Positions 1 through 8,674 of a stretch of DNA of 11,094 nt are shown here, piece by piece. The notes below the pieces were generated by a model. It was given only the letters and a program-made list of their open reading frames with translations, had not been told where the DNA came from and did no database searches. Both the position numbers and the translations under genes were made by a program. The first letter of the stretch is position 1; every line of letters begins with the position of its first letter. The stretch lies in the NCBI GenBank assembly GCA_025964295.1, contig JAOPZD010000421.1:1-11094 (forward strand), given 5' to 3'. This DNA comes from Conexibacter sp. GTDB lineage: Bacteria; Actinomycetota; Thermoleophilia; Solirubrobacterales; Solirubrobacteraceae.

Positions 1-860
1 AGATCGCCCGACATGATGATCAACAGCAGCTCGGACTCGTCGTGGATCGCCGTCGCGTGCGCCGCGCCGTGCAGGTCGGGGACCGTCCCGCGCAGCGGCC
101 CCGCGGCCAGCCGGCGCGCCAGCGTGCCGAGGTCGGCGACGGGGTCGCTGGTCGCCGTGCGGCAGCGGCGCCCGGCGCACTGCTCGGCCAGGACGCGCGG
201 CAGCCGCTCGAAGGTGTCCAGGAAGTAGGCGTCGATGCCGTCGGGGCCGACGACGGAGTCGAGGATCAGCCCGTCGGTCGAGGCGGGGAACTGGCGCGCG
301 TACTGCACCGCGACGTAGGTGCCGTAGCTGACGCCCATCAGCTCGAGCTTCGGGGCGCCGATCGCCTGGCGCACCGCGTCGATGTCGCGGACCGAGTCGG
401 TCGTCGAGTAGAACTGCCGCGCGCGCCCGAGGCGGTTGGCGCAGGTCTCGACGATCCGCGTGTTGACGACGTCCAGCGTGCCCAGCGCCTGCAGCGGCGC
501 GCAGCGCAGCGCGCCCGACCGACCGGTGCCGCGCTGGTCGACCACGACGAGCCGGCGGTGGGCCAGCGCCGGGGCCAGCGACGCGCGGAACGAGTCGGCG
601 AACGCGACCGATGGCTGACCCGGCCCGCCCGACAGCGCCAGCAGGTAGCCGCTGGCGCCCTTGCGCGGGCGCTCGACGGCGACCGCCAGGTCGATCGTCC
701 CCGGCACGACGCCGGAGCGGTCCAGCGGCACGGTCACCGTCGCACACCGGAATCCGGTCGACTTGGGGCACGCGTGCGTCTGCAGCGCCGCGGCGGGGCT
801 CGCGCCGAGGCCGACCACGGCGGCGAACGCGATCAGGGCGAGGAAGGCGCGGCGCGGCAT
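1..860 (-). CDS. Secreted alpha/beta hydrolase, TAP-like (peptidase S33 type), 3' end beyond window
   Basis: The minus-strand frame from ATG 860-858 stays open for 286 codons to the left edge, so the C-terminal part is missing. Residues 1-25 form a Sec-type signal peptide (basic start, hydrophobic core, Ala-rich end), placing the enzyme outside the cytoplasm. Two cysteines (C31, C39) precede a VPLD motif typical of the family. GGPG at 78-81 is the oxyanion-hole loop, DQRGTGRSG lies at 108-116, and GVSYGTY around S178 is the nucleophile elbow. Family knowledge: these actinobacterial exported proteins are serine peptidases or esterases, often annotated tripeptidyl aminopeptidase, usually near 500 residues with a C-terminal TAP-like domain carrying the catalytic His. 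The acid and His residues are not visible here, so activity and substrate are unproven. No Shine-Dalgarno precedes the start; a TACGGT hexamer does. Confidence 0.9.
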   Translation of the reverse strand, partial: MPRRAFLALIAFAAVVGLGASPAAALQTHACPKSTGFRCATVTVPLDRSGVVPGTIDLAVAVERPRKGASGYLLALSGGPGQPSVAFADSFRASLAPALAHRRLVVVDQRGTGRSGALRCAPLQALGTLDVVNTRIVETCANRLGRARQFYSTTDSVRDIDAVRQAIGAPKLELMGVSYGTYVAVQYARQFPASTDGLILDSVVGPDGIDAYFLDTFERLPRVLAEQCAGRRCRTATSDPVADLGTLARRLAAGPLRGTVPDLHGAAHATAIHDESELLLIIMSGD

Positions 861-869
861 CGAGCGGGC

Positions 870-875
870 ACCGTA
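870..875 (-). promoter_or_regulatory. Putative -10 hexamer for the hydrolase gene
   Basis: TACGGT on the minus strand ends nine bases before ATG 860. It matches the loose actinobacterial TANNNT -10 pattern, and that distance would put the transcript start at or next to the start codon. I found no good -35 hexamer at 16-19 bases. Support comes mainly from the same arrangement at two other genes in this window. Confidence 0.35.
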
Positions 876-932
876 TCCGCTGGCCCGGCCTCTGGACGAA
901 CGGCCGAGTCAAGCCCTCCCCTGTTTTGGCCG

Positions 933-1163
933 ATGCAGCCGGTGATGAGCGACGACTTCGCCGTGCGCTGCAACAGCTGCGAGTTCACCTGGAACACGGC
1001 GGGCATGGCCGAGGGCCTCCGCATCCTCGGCGCCTGCCCGAAGTGCAAGGGCGAGCTCGAGTTCCGCGACGACCGCGCGCCGGCCACCGCGGCCGCCGCC
1101 CGCATGCGAGACACCGACGTCTCCGCCGCACCGCACCTGGTGCTCGGCATCCCGCGCATCTAG
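933..1163 (+). CDS. Small zinc-ribbon protein (76 aa), function unknown
   Basis: This short gene encodes two CxxC knuckles, C13-C16 (CNSC) and C35-C38 (CPKC), 18 residues apart. That is the layout of a single treble-clef or zinc-ribbon fold binding one zinc ion, as in small rubredoxin-like regulatory proteins. The segment between them (EFTWNTAGMAEGLRILGA) is followed by a strand-like GELEFRD, an Ala/Arg-rich linker, and a hydrophobic tail ending LGIPRI. There is no signal peptide, so it should be cytoplasmic. ATG 933 gives 76 residues; ATG 945 gives 72 and begins MSDDF, equally plausible because neither has a clear Shine-Dalgarno. It is divergent from the hydrolase (72-base gap) and 110 bases upstream of the AAA protease on the same strand. 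From memory similar unnamed proteins occur in related actinobacteria; nucleic acid or protein binding is only a guess. Confidence 0.78.
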   Translation: MQPVMSDDFAVRCNSCEFTWNTAGMAEGLRILGACPKCKGELEFRDDRAPATAAAARMRDTDVSAAPHLVLGIPRI

Positions 1164-1237
1164 CAGCCGTCGCCCGACCCGTTGCGGCGCGTCCGCGCGC
1201 GCCCGATTGGCCAAGCGCGCCGGGACCGTCTGGCGGC

Positions 1238-1265
1238 TGGACTTCACGCCCTTCCCCACTACCCT
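1238..1265 (+). promoter_or_regulatory. Putative promoter of the AAA-protease operon (leaderless)
   Basis: TGGACT at 1238-1243 is a four-of-six match to TTGACA, and TACCCT at 1260-1265 matches TANNNT, with a 16-base spacer. Eight bases separate the -10 from ATG 1274, so transcription would begin at or within a base or two of the start codon. No Shine-Dalgarno is visible, which fits a leaderless mRNA. The site is read from sequence alone. Confidence 0.4.
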
Positions 1266-1273
1266 CTGCGCCT

Positions 1274-3687
<2,414 letters not shown>

Positions 3688-3691
<4 letters not shown>

Positions 3692-4806
3692 GCGCCGACG
3701 AGAACGACGACATCATCGACGAGCCGCGGCCCGAGGCGGCCGAGCCCGAAGCGGCGTCCGCCGACGTCGTCGAGCAGGGCCGCCGCCGCCCGCCGGACCT
3801 CGTCGGCACGCGCCCGGAGTGGGATCCCGCGACGCTGCTGCCCAACGAGACGCCGCGCGCGGCGGCGGGGCGCCTGTGGGCGCCGGCGGCCGCCGGCAGC
3901 GACGGCGAGGACACGCCCGGCGACGACCGCGAGGCCGCCGGCGCGGGTGCGACCGCGACCGCCACGGACTCCCGCGACGACGCCTCCGACACGGCCGGCG
4001 CGCCCGCCTACTCCCGCTACTCCGCCCGCTTCCAGTTCCTGCTCGGCGCGCTGCTGGCCGTCGGCGTCTCGGCGCTCGCGCTGCTCGTCGCCGTGCTCGT
4101 CACCGGCAAGGACGACAAGACGATCGTCCTGCGCAACGGGCCGGCGTGGTCGGCCTGGCGCCCGACCGCGGCGACCGGCGCCGACGCGGCCCAGCAGATC
4201 GCCGAGCACGTCGGCCGCCAGTACCGCCTGGCCGACGGCAAGCAGCTGGTGCTCGTCGACGGCGGCCCGCTGCAGATCGCCGAGCTGCCGGTGACGATCG
4301 CCATCCAGCAGCCCGCGGCCAAGGGCGGCAACATCGACTTCGTCACCGACGGCGCCGGCGTCATGTACCGGCTCTGCGGCGTCGGCGGCACCGACTGCAC
4401 GATCGTCGACGGCAAGCCCTCGGTGAGCCGCCACCTCCTGCTGCGCCGCGAGGCGCTCGAGCTCGCGCTCTACTCGTTCCGCTACCTCGGGGTGTCCGAG
4501 ACCGTCGTCCTGCTGCCGCCCGGCGTCAGCAAGAAGCGCAACGCCGCCGGCAGGATCGTCACGTCGAAGGCAGCGCCCACCGCGCTGCTCTTCCGCCGCA
4601 GCCAGCCCGACGTCCAGGCCGCGCTGGCCCGGCCGCTGACGCGCACGCTGGCCGACGAGGCCCCGTCGGTCAACGCCGTCAAACGCTCGGCCAACGCGGG
4701 CCTGGTCGACGCCCTCACCACCAAGAGCACCTACACCTTCCGGTTCCAGCAGTCCAACCAGGACGCTCGTGCGTACCTGGTCCTCAACCCGCTGGCGCTG
4801 CGCTGA
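3688..4806 (+). CDS. Single-pass membrane protein with acidic N-terminus and extracytoplasmic domain (372 aa), unknown
   Basis: I do not recognise this family. The start is GTG 3688-3690, overlapping the protease stop as GTGA, so translation is probably coupled. Residues 1-113 are acidic, rich in Ala, Pro, Asp and Glu, and probably disordered in the cytoplasm. One hydrophobic segment at about 117-138 follows R110/R114, implying N-inside orientation, with residues 139-372 outside. The outer part has mixed hydrophobic and charged stretches of a folded domain, and only two cysteines, C230 and C237, which could form a short disulfide. An Arg-rich helix-like stretch (about 248-268) precedes a beta-like VVLLPPGV segment. 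No catalytic motif is evident. Gene order suggests it is an adaptor, substrate receptor or regulator for the upstream membrane protease, rather as HflK/HflC or other membrane partners are for FtsH, though there is no visible similarity to those. The role is inferred only from context. Confidence 0.85.
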
Positions 4807-5147
4807 GCGCCGAGCGCGACGCACTGACGGCGGCCAAGGCCCGCCTCGACACGCTGGACCTCTACCCGCGTCCGGTCCGCCTGCGCCGCACCGTCCGGAT
4901 CCTCACCGTGCCGTGGCTGTTCCGGCTGCCGTGGTTCTCGCGCTTCGACGGCTACACGATGTGGGACCTGATCCTGCTGCGCGCGCCGCTGGCCGAGGCC
5001 TCCGGCGACCTGGTCTGCCACGAGCTCTGCCATGTCTGGCAGATGCAGCACAAGCCGGTCGCGATGCCGCTGAGCTACCTCTACCGCGGCTACGCCTCCA
5101 ACCCGTATGAGCTGGAGGCGCGCCGGTCGGTGGAGGTGACCCGCTAG
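4803..5147 (+). CDS. Small zincin-like protein with HELCH motif (114 aa), probable CTG start
   Basis: A compact protein with HELCH at 73-77, the HExxH signature of zinc metallopeptidases, followed by VWQMQH and then NPYELEAR at 100-107, where E103 or E105 could be the third zinc ligand. This spacing resembles minimal gluzincin-like domains. The N-terminal half has an YPRPVRLRR basic patch (21-29) and an amphipathic, Trp/Phe-rich stretch (36-48) that might touch a membrane; no signal peptide is seen. No ATG, GTG or TTG occurs in frame in the roughly 100 bases before the conserved-looking N-terminus. CTG 4803-4805 overlaps the upstream stop as CTGA, mirroring the GTGA junction before it, so I take it as the start. 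GTG in the LTVPW region (residue 36) or ATG 4959 (residue 53) are alternatives but would discard the basic patch. It may be an active peptidase or only a zinc-binding partner of the AAA protease. Confidence 0.78.
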   Translation: MSAERDALTAAKARLDTLDLYPRPVRLRRTVRILTVPWLFRLPWFSRFDGYTMWDLILLRAPLAEASGDLVCHELCHVWQMQHKPVAMPLSYLYRGYASNPYELEARRSVEVTR

Positions 5148-5148
5148 C

Positions 5149-6600
5149 TCAGCAGGACGGCGCCCAGGTGGCCGTGACGCCCTGGGCCTGCCAGGCGTTG
5201 GCGACGCTCGTGGCGTTGGCCCCGACGTCGCCCGCGGCCGACACGAACGCCGCGCGGGCGTCGGCGAAGCTCGCCTGCGGCGTCAGGTAGGCGGTCTGCG
5301 CGCGGTAGCGGACCTGCGCCGCGCTGCCGCGCCCGATGGTGTCGACCATGTTGGCGTACACCTTGTTCGGGATCCCGCTGTTGGTGTGCACGCCGCCGTT
5401 GTCGGAGGTCGTGCAGACGTACTGCGACGCGGACGCCGGCTGGCCGTAGGCCCCCGGGTTGCGCATGTCGCGGATCGCGCCGATCGGGAGGTCCTCGCCC
5501 ATGGTGCTGTCGCCCGGGTCGACGTCCCAGCCGGCCATGTCCGAGATCGCCTCGTTCAGCGCGCCGGACTGGTCGGCGTACTCGAGGCCCGCCGTGCGCT
5601 CGGTGACGGCGTGGGTCAGCTCGTGGCCGGTGACGTCGTTGACCGCGAAGCCGTCGCCATAGACCATCTCGTAGCCGTCCCAGAACGCGTTCTGGTAGTT
5701 GATGCCGTAGTGCACGAAGCTGATCAGCTCCGCGCCGGCGTCGTCGTAGGAGTCGCGGCCGAAGTTCGACAGGTAGTAGTCGTAGGTCGCGCCGGTGTTG
5801 TTGTAGGCCCCGTCGACGTCCGCGTCGCCCGTCGCGGCCTGGCCCTCGGAGCGGGCCAGCGTGCCGGTCGTCGTGCTGTGCTGCGCGTTGTAGACCGTCC
5901 GGTTGCGGGCGTTCTCGAGGCGGTTCTGCACGGCGATCGTCCTGCCGGTCGCCGCATCGGTGACCACGAGCTTGCGCACGGCCTCCGACCGCGAGCGCAC
6001 GTCGGTGACGTAGGCCAGCGTGGGCGGCGTGGAGCCGAACGGCACGCCCGTGTACATCACGAGCTCCGGCCCGCTGTTGACCTCGGCTCCGGCGAGGCCG
6101 TCGGTGGCCAGGGCCCTGGCCGTCGCCGCGGAGATCGTCGCGGCGCCGGCGCCGGCGGGCGCCGTCCGCGCGACCGACGCCGTGATCGACTTCAGCGCGG
6201 TGGCGCCCTTGGCGACGTGGACGAGCACGCGCCCGTCGTAGACCGGCACCGAGCCGGCGACCTGCTCGTAGCGGACGGTCGTGCCGCCCGCGTCGGCCCG
6301 GGAGGCGACCTGGTGCAGCTGGGCCCCGCTGCTCAGCCCGAGCATGGAGGCGTAGCGGTCGACGGCCGCGCGGGCGACGGTCGCGGCCGACGCGCCGGAG
6401 GCGACGCCGAGCGTGCCGGCCTTGACGTCGCCCACGGCCGTCGAGACGGCGCCGTCGGCGTTGCGGACCAGCGTCTGCGCGCCGGCCGCATCGCCGGCGA
6501 AGCGCGTGGTGGATGTGGTGGTGGCAGCCCCTGCCGAGGCCACGACGAGCGCGCTGAGCGCGCAGCCGAGCCCGAGGGCCCGGAGGAATCGGTCTCTCAT
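5149..6600 (-). CDS. Secreted thermolysin-type zinc metalloprotease (peptidase M4), 483 aa
   Basis: An exported neutral endopeptidase made as a prepro-enzyme. Residues 1-25 are a Sec signal peptide ending AGA. Residues about 30-225 match the FTP/PepSY-type propeptide that folds and inhibits M4 enzymes. The catalytic domain has HELTH (326-330), with H326 and H330 binding zinc and E327 as catalytic base, third ligand E350 in GALNEAISD, and the transition-state histidine H405 in DNGGVHTNSG. All key residues are present, so it should be active. The mature part has only two cysteines, C396 and C483 (the last residue), a possible disulfide. ATG 6600 has GGAAG six bases upstream; an in-frame GTG at 6621 would overlap the preceding stop (GTGA) and add seven residues, but has no close Shine-Dalgarno. 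It follows a small Cys-rich gene on the same strand and converges on the zincin gene with one base between stops. Confidence 0.96.
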   Translation of the reverse strand: MRDRFLRALGLGCALSALVVASAGAATTTSTTRFAGDAAGAQTLVRNADGAVSTAVGDVKAGTLGVASGASAATVARAAVDRYASMLGLSSGAQLHQVASRADAGGTTVRYEQVAGSVPVYDGRVLVHVAKGATALKSITASVARTAPAGAGAATISAATARALATDGLAGAEVNSGPELVMYTGVPFGSTPPTLAYVTDVRSRSEAVRKLVVTDAATGRTIAVQNRLENARNRTVYNAQHSTTTGTLARSEGQAATGDADVDGAYNNTGATYDYYLSNFGRDSYDDAGAELISFVHYGINYQNAFWDGYEMVYGDGFAVNDVTGHELTHAVTERTAGLEYADQSGALNEAISDMAGWDVDPGDSTMGEDLPIGAIRDMRNPGAYGQPASASQYVCTTSDNGGVHTNSGIPNKVYANMVDTIGRGSAAQVRYRAQTAYLTPQASFADARAAFVSAAGDVGANATSVANAWQAQGVTATWAPSC

Positions 6601-6617
6601 GGTCCGCTTCCATTGCC

Positions 6618-6815
6618 TCACCGGCCAGGCTCACACCTCGCGTTGTCCGATGACGCGTCAAAGCGCGGGCAGGCGGTCACCGGCATCTGCGGGTACTTGG
6701 GCCAGTCGGGGTCGCTGAGGCCGATCCGGCAGAGCGAGAAGGTGGAGCCTCGGCCGCTCCTGACGAGCTTCTGGTGGGTGCAGCGGTCGCAGAGGCCGAA
6801 GCGGGCGGGCGTCAT
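6618..6815 (-). CDS. Small Cys-rich, probably zinc-binding protein (65 aa), unknown
   Basis: Coding is supported by the cysteine pattern: C9-x2-C12, C29 and C49, with H14 close to the first knuckle and an extra C61. Around these lie CDRCTHQ, a basic RSGRGSTFSLC segment, and a DPxxPKYPQMPV stretch ahead of C49-P. From memory, short actinobacterial proteins of unknown function share this CxxC...RGS.FSLC...YP..P...CP pattern; this should be checked by search. There is no signal peptide, so a cytoplasmic zinc-binding fold is the best guess. ATG 6815 begins MTPARFGLC; an in-frame GTG at 6836 would add seven residues, and neither has a clear Shine-Dalgarno. The stop lies 17 bases before the M4 protease start, so the two are probably co-transcribed, although functions look unrelated. 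It is divergent from the ABC transporter genes. Confidence 0.75.
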   Translation of the reverse strand: MTPARFGLCDRCTHQKLVRSGRGSTFSLCRIGLSDPDWPKYPQMPVTACPRFDASSDNARCEPGR

Positions 6816-6881
6816 CGTCGTCTGTGAGCATCGCACGGCCGTACTCAGACCGGACGCGGCCCGGTTCGTTTCCTGTGCAAC

Positions 6882-6887
6882 TACACT
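6882..6887 (+). promoter_or_regulatory. Putative -10 hexamer for the ABC exporter operon (leaderless)
   Basis: TACACT matches the actinobacterial TANNNT -10 pattern and ends eight bases before TTG 6896. The in-frame TGA at 6887-6889 rules out any earlier start, and no Shine-Dalgarno is present, so a leaderless transcript starting at the TTG is the simplest reading. No convincing -35 hexamer was found at 16-18 bases. Confidence 0.4.
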
Positions 6888-6895
6888 GATCGGTC

Positions 6896-8674
6896 TTGGC
6901 GATCTTCCGCAGACTCCTCGGCTTCCTCGCCCCGTACCGCTCCGGGGTCATCTCGTCGGGCCTGCTCGCGGGCGCCGCGATGATCATGACGGTGGTGATC
7001 CCGTGGCTGACGGGCCGCGCGATCGACCAGATCCGCAGCCACGACGGCGGCGACCTGGACCGGATCGGGATCCTGATCGGCGCGGCCGGCGTCGCGCGCC
7101 TGATCCTGACCGTCGCCCGGCGGCTGGTCGCCGGACGCGTCTCGCTCGGCGTCGAGCGCGACCTGCGCCAGCGGCTCTACGGGCACCTGCTCTCGCTCGA
7201 GCTGGGGTTCTTCGACCGCCAGCAGACCGGGCAGCTGATGTCGCGCGCGACCGTCGACCTCGCCGCGGTCCGGTTCTTCCTCGGCTACGGCCTCGTGTTC
7301 ATCTTGCAGTCGGCGCTGACGATCGTCCTGGCCGGCGTCGCGATGCTGCTCGTCGACCCGCTGCTGGCCGTGATCTCGCTGCTGCCCGTGCCGTTCGTGG
7401 TGCTCATCGCCTCGCGCTACGGCCGCCGCGCGCGCCCCGCCCAGCAGGCCGTCCAGCAGCGCATCGCCGAGCTGACCGCCGACGCGGAGGAGTCGATCGG
7501 CGGCGTGCGCGTCGTCAAGGCCTTCGCGCGCGAGGACCGCCAGCTCGAGCGCTTCGCGACCTCCACCGGGCGCGTCTTCGACCAGGAGATGATCGCCACG
7601 CGGCTGAGCGCGTTCTACCAGCCGCTGATCGGCTTCCTGCCGCAGATCGGCCTGGCCTGCGTGCTGCTGATCGGCGGGCGGCGCGTCGTGGCCGGGCACA
7701 TGACACTCGGCGACTTCGCGGCGTTCTACACCTACCTGCTGATGCTGCTGGTGCCGATGCGCCAGCTCGGGATGACGCTCGGCCTGGCCCAGCGCGCGAC
7801 CGCCTCGGGCGCGCGGCTGTTCGAGATCCTCGACCGCGCGCCGGCGATCGTCGCGCCGCCCGACGCCCGGCCGCTGCCCGCGGGCAACGGCCACGTCGAG
7901 CTGCGCGACGTCACCTTCACCTACGACGGCGCGCCGCACGCCACGCTGCACGACGTCTCGCTCGACGTGCCCGCGGGGACGACGGTCGCGCTGGTCGGCG
8001 CCACGGGCTCGGGCAAGACCACGTTGGTGCAGTTGCTCGGCCGGCTCTACGACGTCGACTCCGGCGCGGTCGTCATCGACGGCGCCGACGTCCGCTCCGT
8101 CGACCCTGTCGAGCTGCACCAGGCGATCGCGGTCGTCGACGACGCCCCGTTCCTGTTCTCCACCACCATCGCCGACAACATCGCCTACGCGCGCGGCGGC
8201 GACGCGGCCGTGCCGCGCCAGGAGATCGAGATCGCCGCCCGGCGCGCGCAGGCCCATGAGTTCATCGCCACGCTGCCCGACGGCTACGACACGCGCGTCG
8301 GCGAACGCGGGCTGACGCTCAGCGGCGGCCAGCGCCAGCGCGTCGCGATCGCCCGCGCGCTGCTGGCCGACCCGCGGATCCTCGTCCTCGACGACGCGAC
8401 CTCCGCGGTCGACGCCTCGACCGAGCAGCAGATCAAGGACGCGCTGCGCGAGGTCATGGCCGGGCGCACGACGTTCGTCATCGCCCACCGGCTGTCGACG
8501 ATCGCGCTGGCCGACGTCATCGTGGTCGTCGAGGACGGCCGGATCGTCGCCCAGGGCACGCACGACGAGCTGCTGGAGGTCTCCCCCTTGTACGCCGAGA
8601 TCGTCGAGAAGGGCCTGCCCGACCAGGTCTTCCTCAACCGCGAAGACCCCGAGCGCGAGGTGGCGGGCCTGTGA
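6896..8674 (+). CDS. ABC exporter half-transporter with degenerate ATP site (592 aa), subunit A
   Basis: A type IV-fold (MsbA-like) exporter subunit: about six membrane helices in residues 1-320, then a nucleotide-binding domain. Visible motifs are Walker A GATGSGKTT (368-376), signature LSGGQ (475-479), Walker B LVLDD (496-500), D-loop SAVD and H-loop His531. The residue after the Walker B aspartate, normally the catalytic glutamate, is D500, and the Q-loop glutamine is replaced by D416. Its own ATP site should therefore bind but hardly hydrolyse ATP, as in the degenerate subunit of heterodimeric exporters such as TM287/288 and BmrCD. Its intact signature serves the partner's ATP site. TTG 6896 is the only possible start because TGA 6887-6889 is just upstream in frame. 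The stop overlaps the next gene by one base (TGATG). Substrate unknown; lipids, drugs or peptides are all possible. Confidence 0.95.
   Translation: MAIFRRLLGFLAPYRSGVISSGLLAGAAMIMTVVIPWLTGRAIDQIRSHDGGDLDRIGILIGAAGVARLILTVARRLVAGRVSLGVERDLRQRLYGHLLSLELGFFDRQQTGQLMSRATVDLAAVRFFLGYGLVFILQSALTIVLAGVAMLLVDPLLAVISLLPVPFVVLIASRYGRRARPAQQAVQQRIAELTADAEESIGGVRVVKAFAREDRQLERFATSTGRVFDQEMIATRLSAFYQPLIGFLPQIGLACVLLIGGRRVVAGHMTLGDFAAFYTYLLMLLVPMRQLGMTLGLAQRATASGARLFEILDRAPAIVAPPDARPLPAGNGHVELRDVTFTYDGAPHATLHDVSLDVPAGTTVALVGATGSGKTTLVQLLGRLYDVDSGAVVIDGADVRSVDPVELHQAIAVVDDAPFLFSTTIADNIAYARGGDAAVPRQEIEIAARRAQAHEFIATLPDGYDTRVGERGLTLSGGQRQRVAIARALLADPRILVLDDATSAVDASTEQQIKDALREVMAGRTTFVIAHRLSTIALADVIVVVEDGRIVAQGTHDELLEVSPLYAEIVEKGLPDQVFLNREDPEREVAGL

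Noticed and set aside
907..912. TTGACT on the minus strand as a -35 box for the hydrolase gene
   Set aside because: It is 31 bases from the TACGGT hexamer, far beyond a normal 16-19 base spacer.
42..932. A long plus-strand frame leading into the zinc-ribbon gene
   Set aside because: It is the shadow of the minus-strand hydrolase; only the part from ATG 933 has coding character.
611..1273. Upstream extension of the FtsH-like frame
   Set aside because: The sequence is Arg/Pro/Ala/Ser-rich, overlaps the hydrolase and zinc-ribbon genes, and ends just before a convincing ATG with a promoter-like box.
4959..5147. ATG 4959 as the start of the zincin-like protein
   Set aside because: It would begin only 20 residues before HELCH and discard a structured N-terminal half with coding character; kept only as a fallback.
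5386..8259. A 957-codon plus-strand frame spanning the M4 gene and first ABC gene
   Set aside because: It crosses two well-supported genes in the wrong frame and shows no motif.
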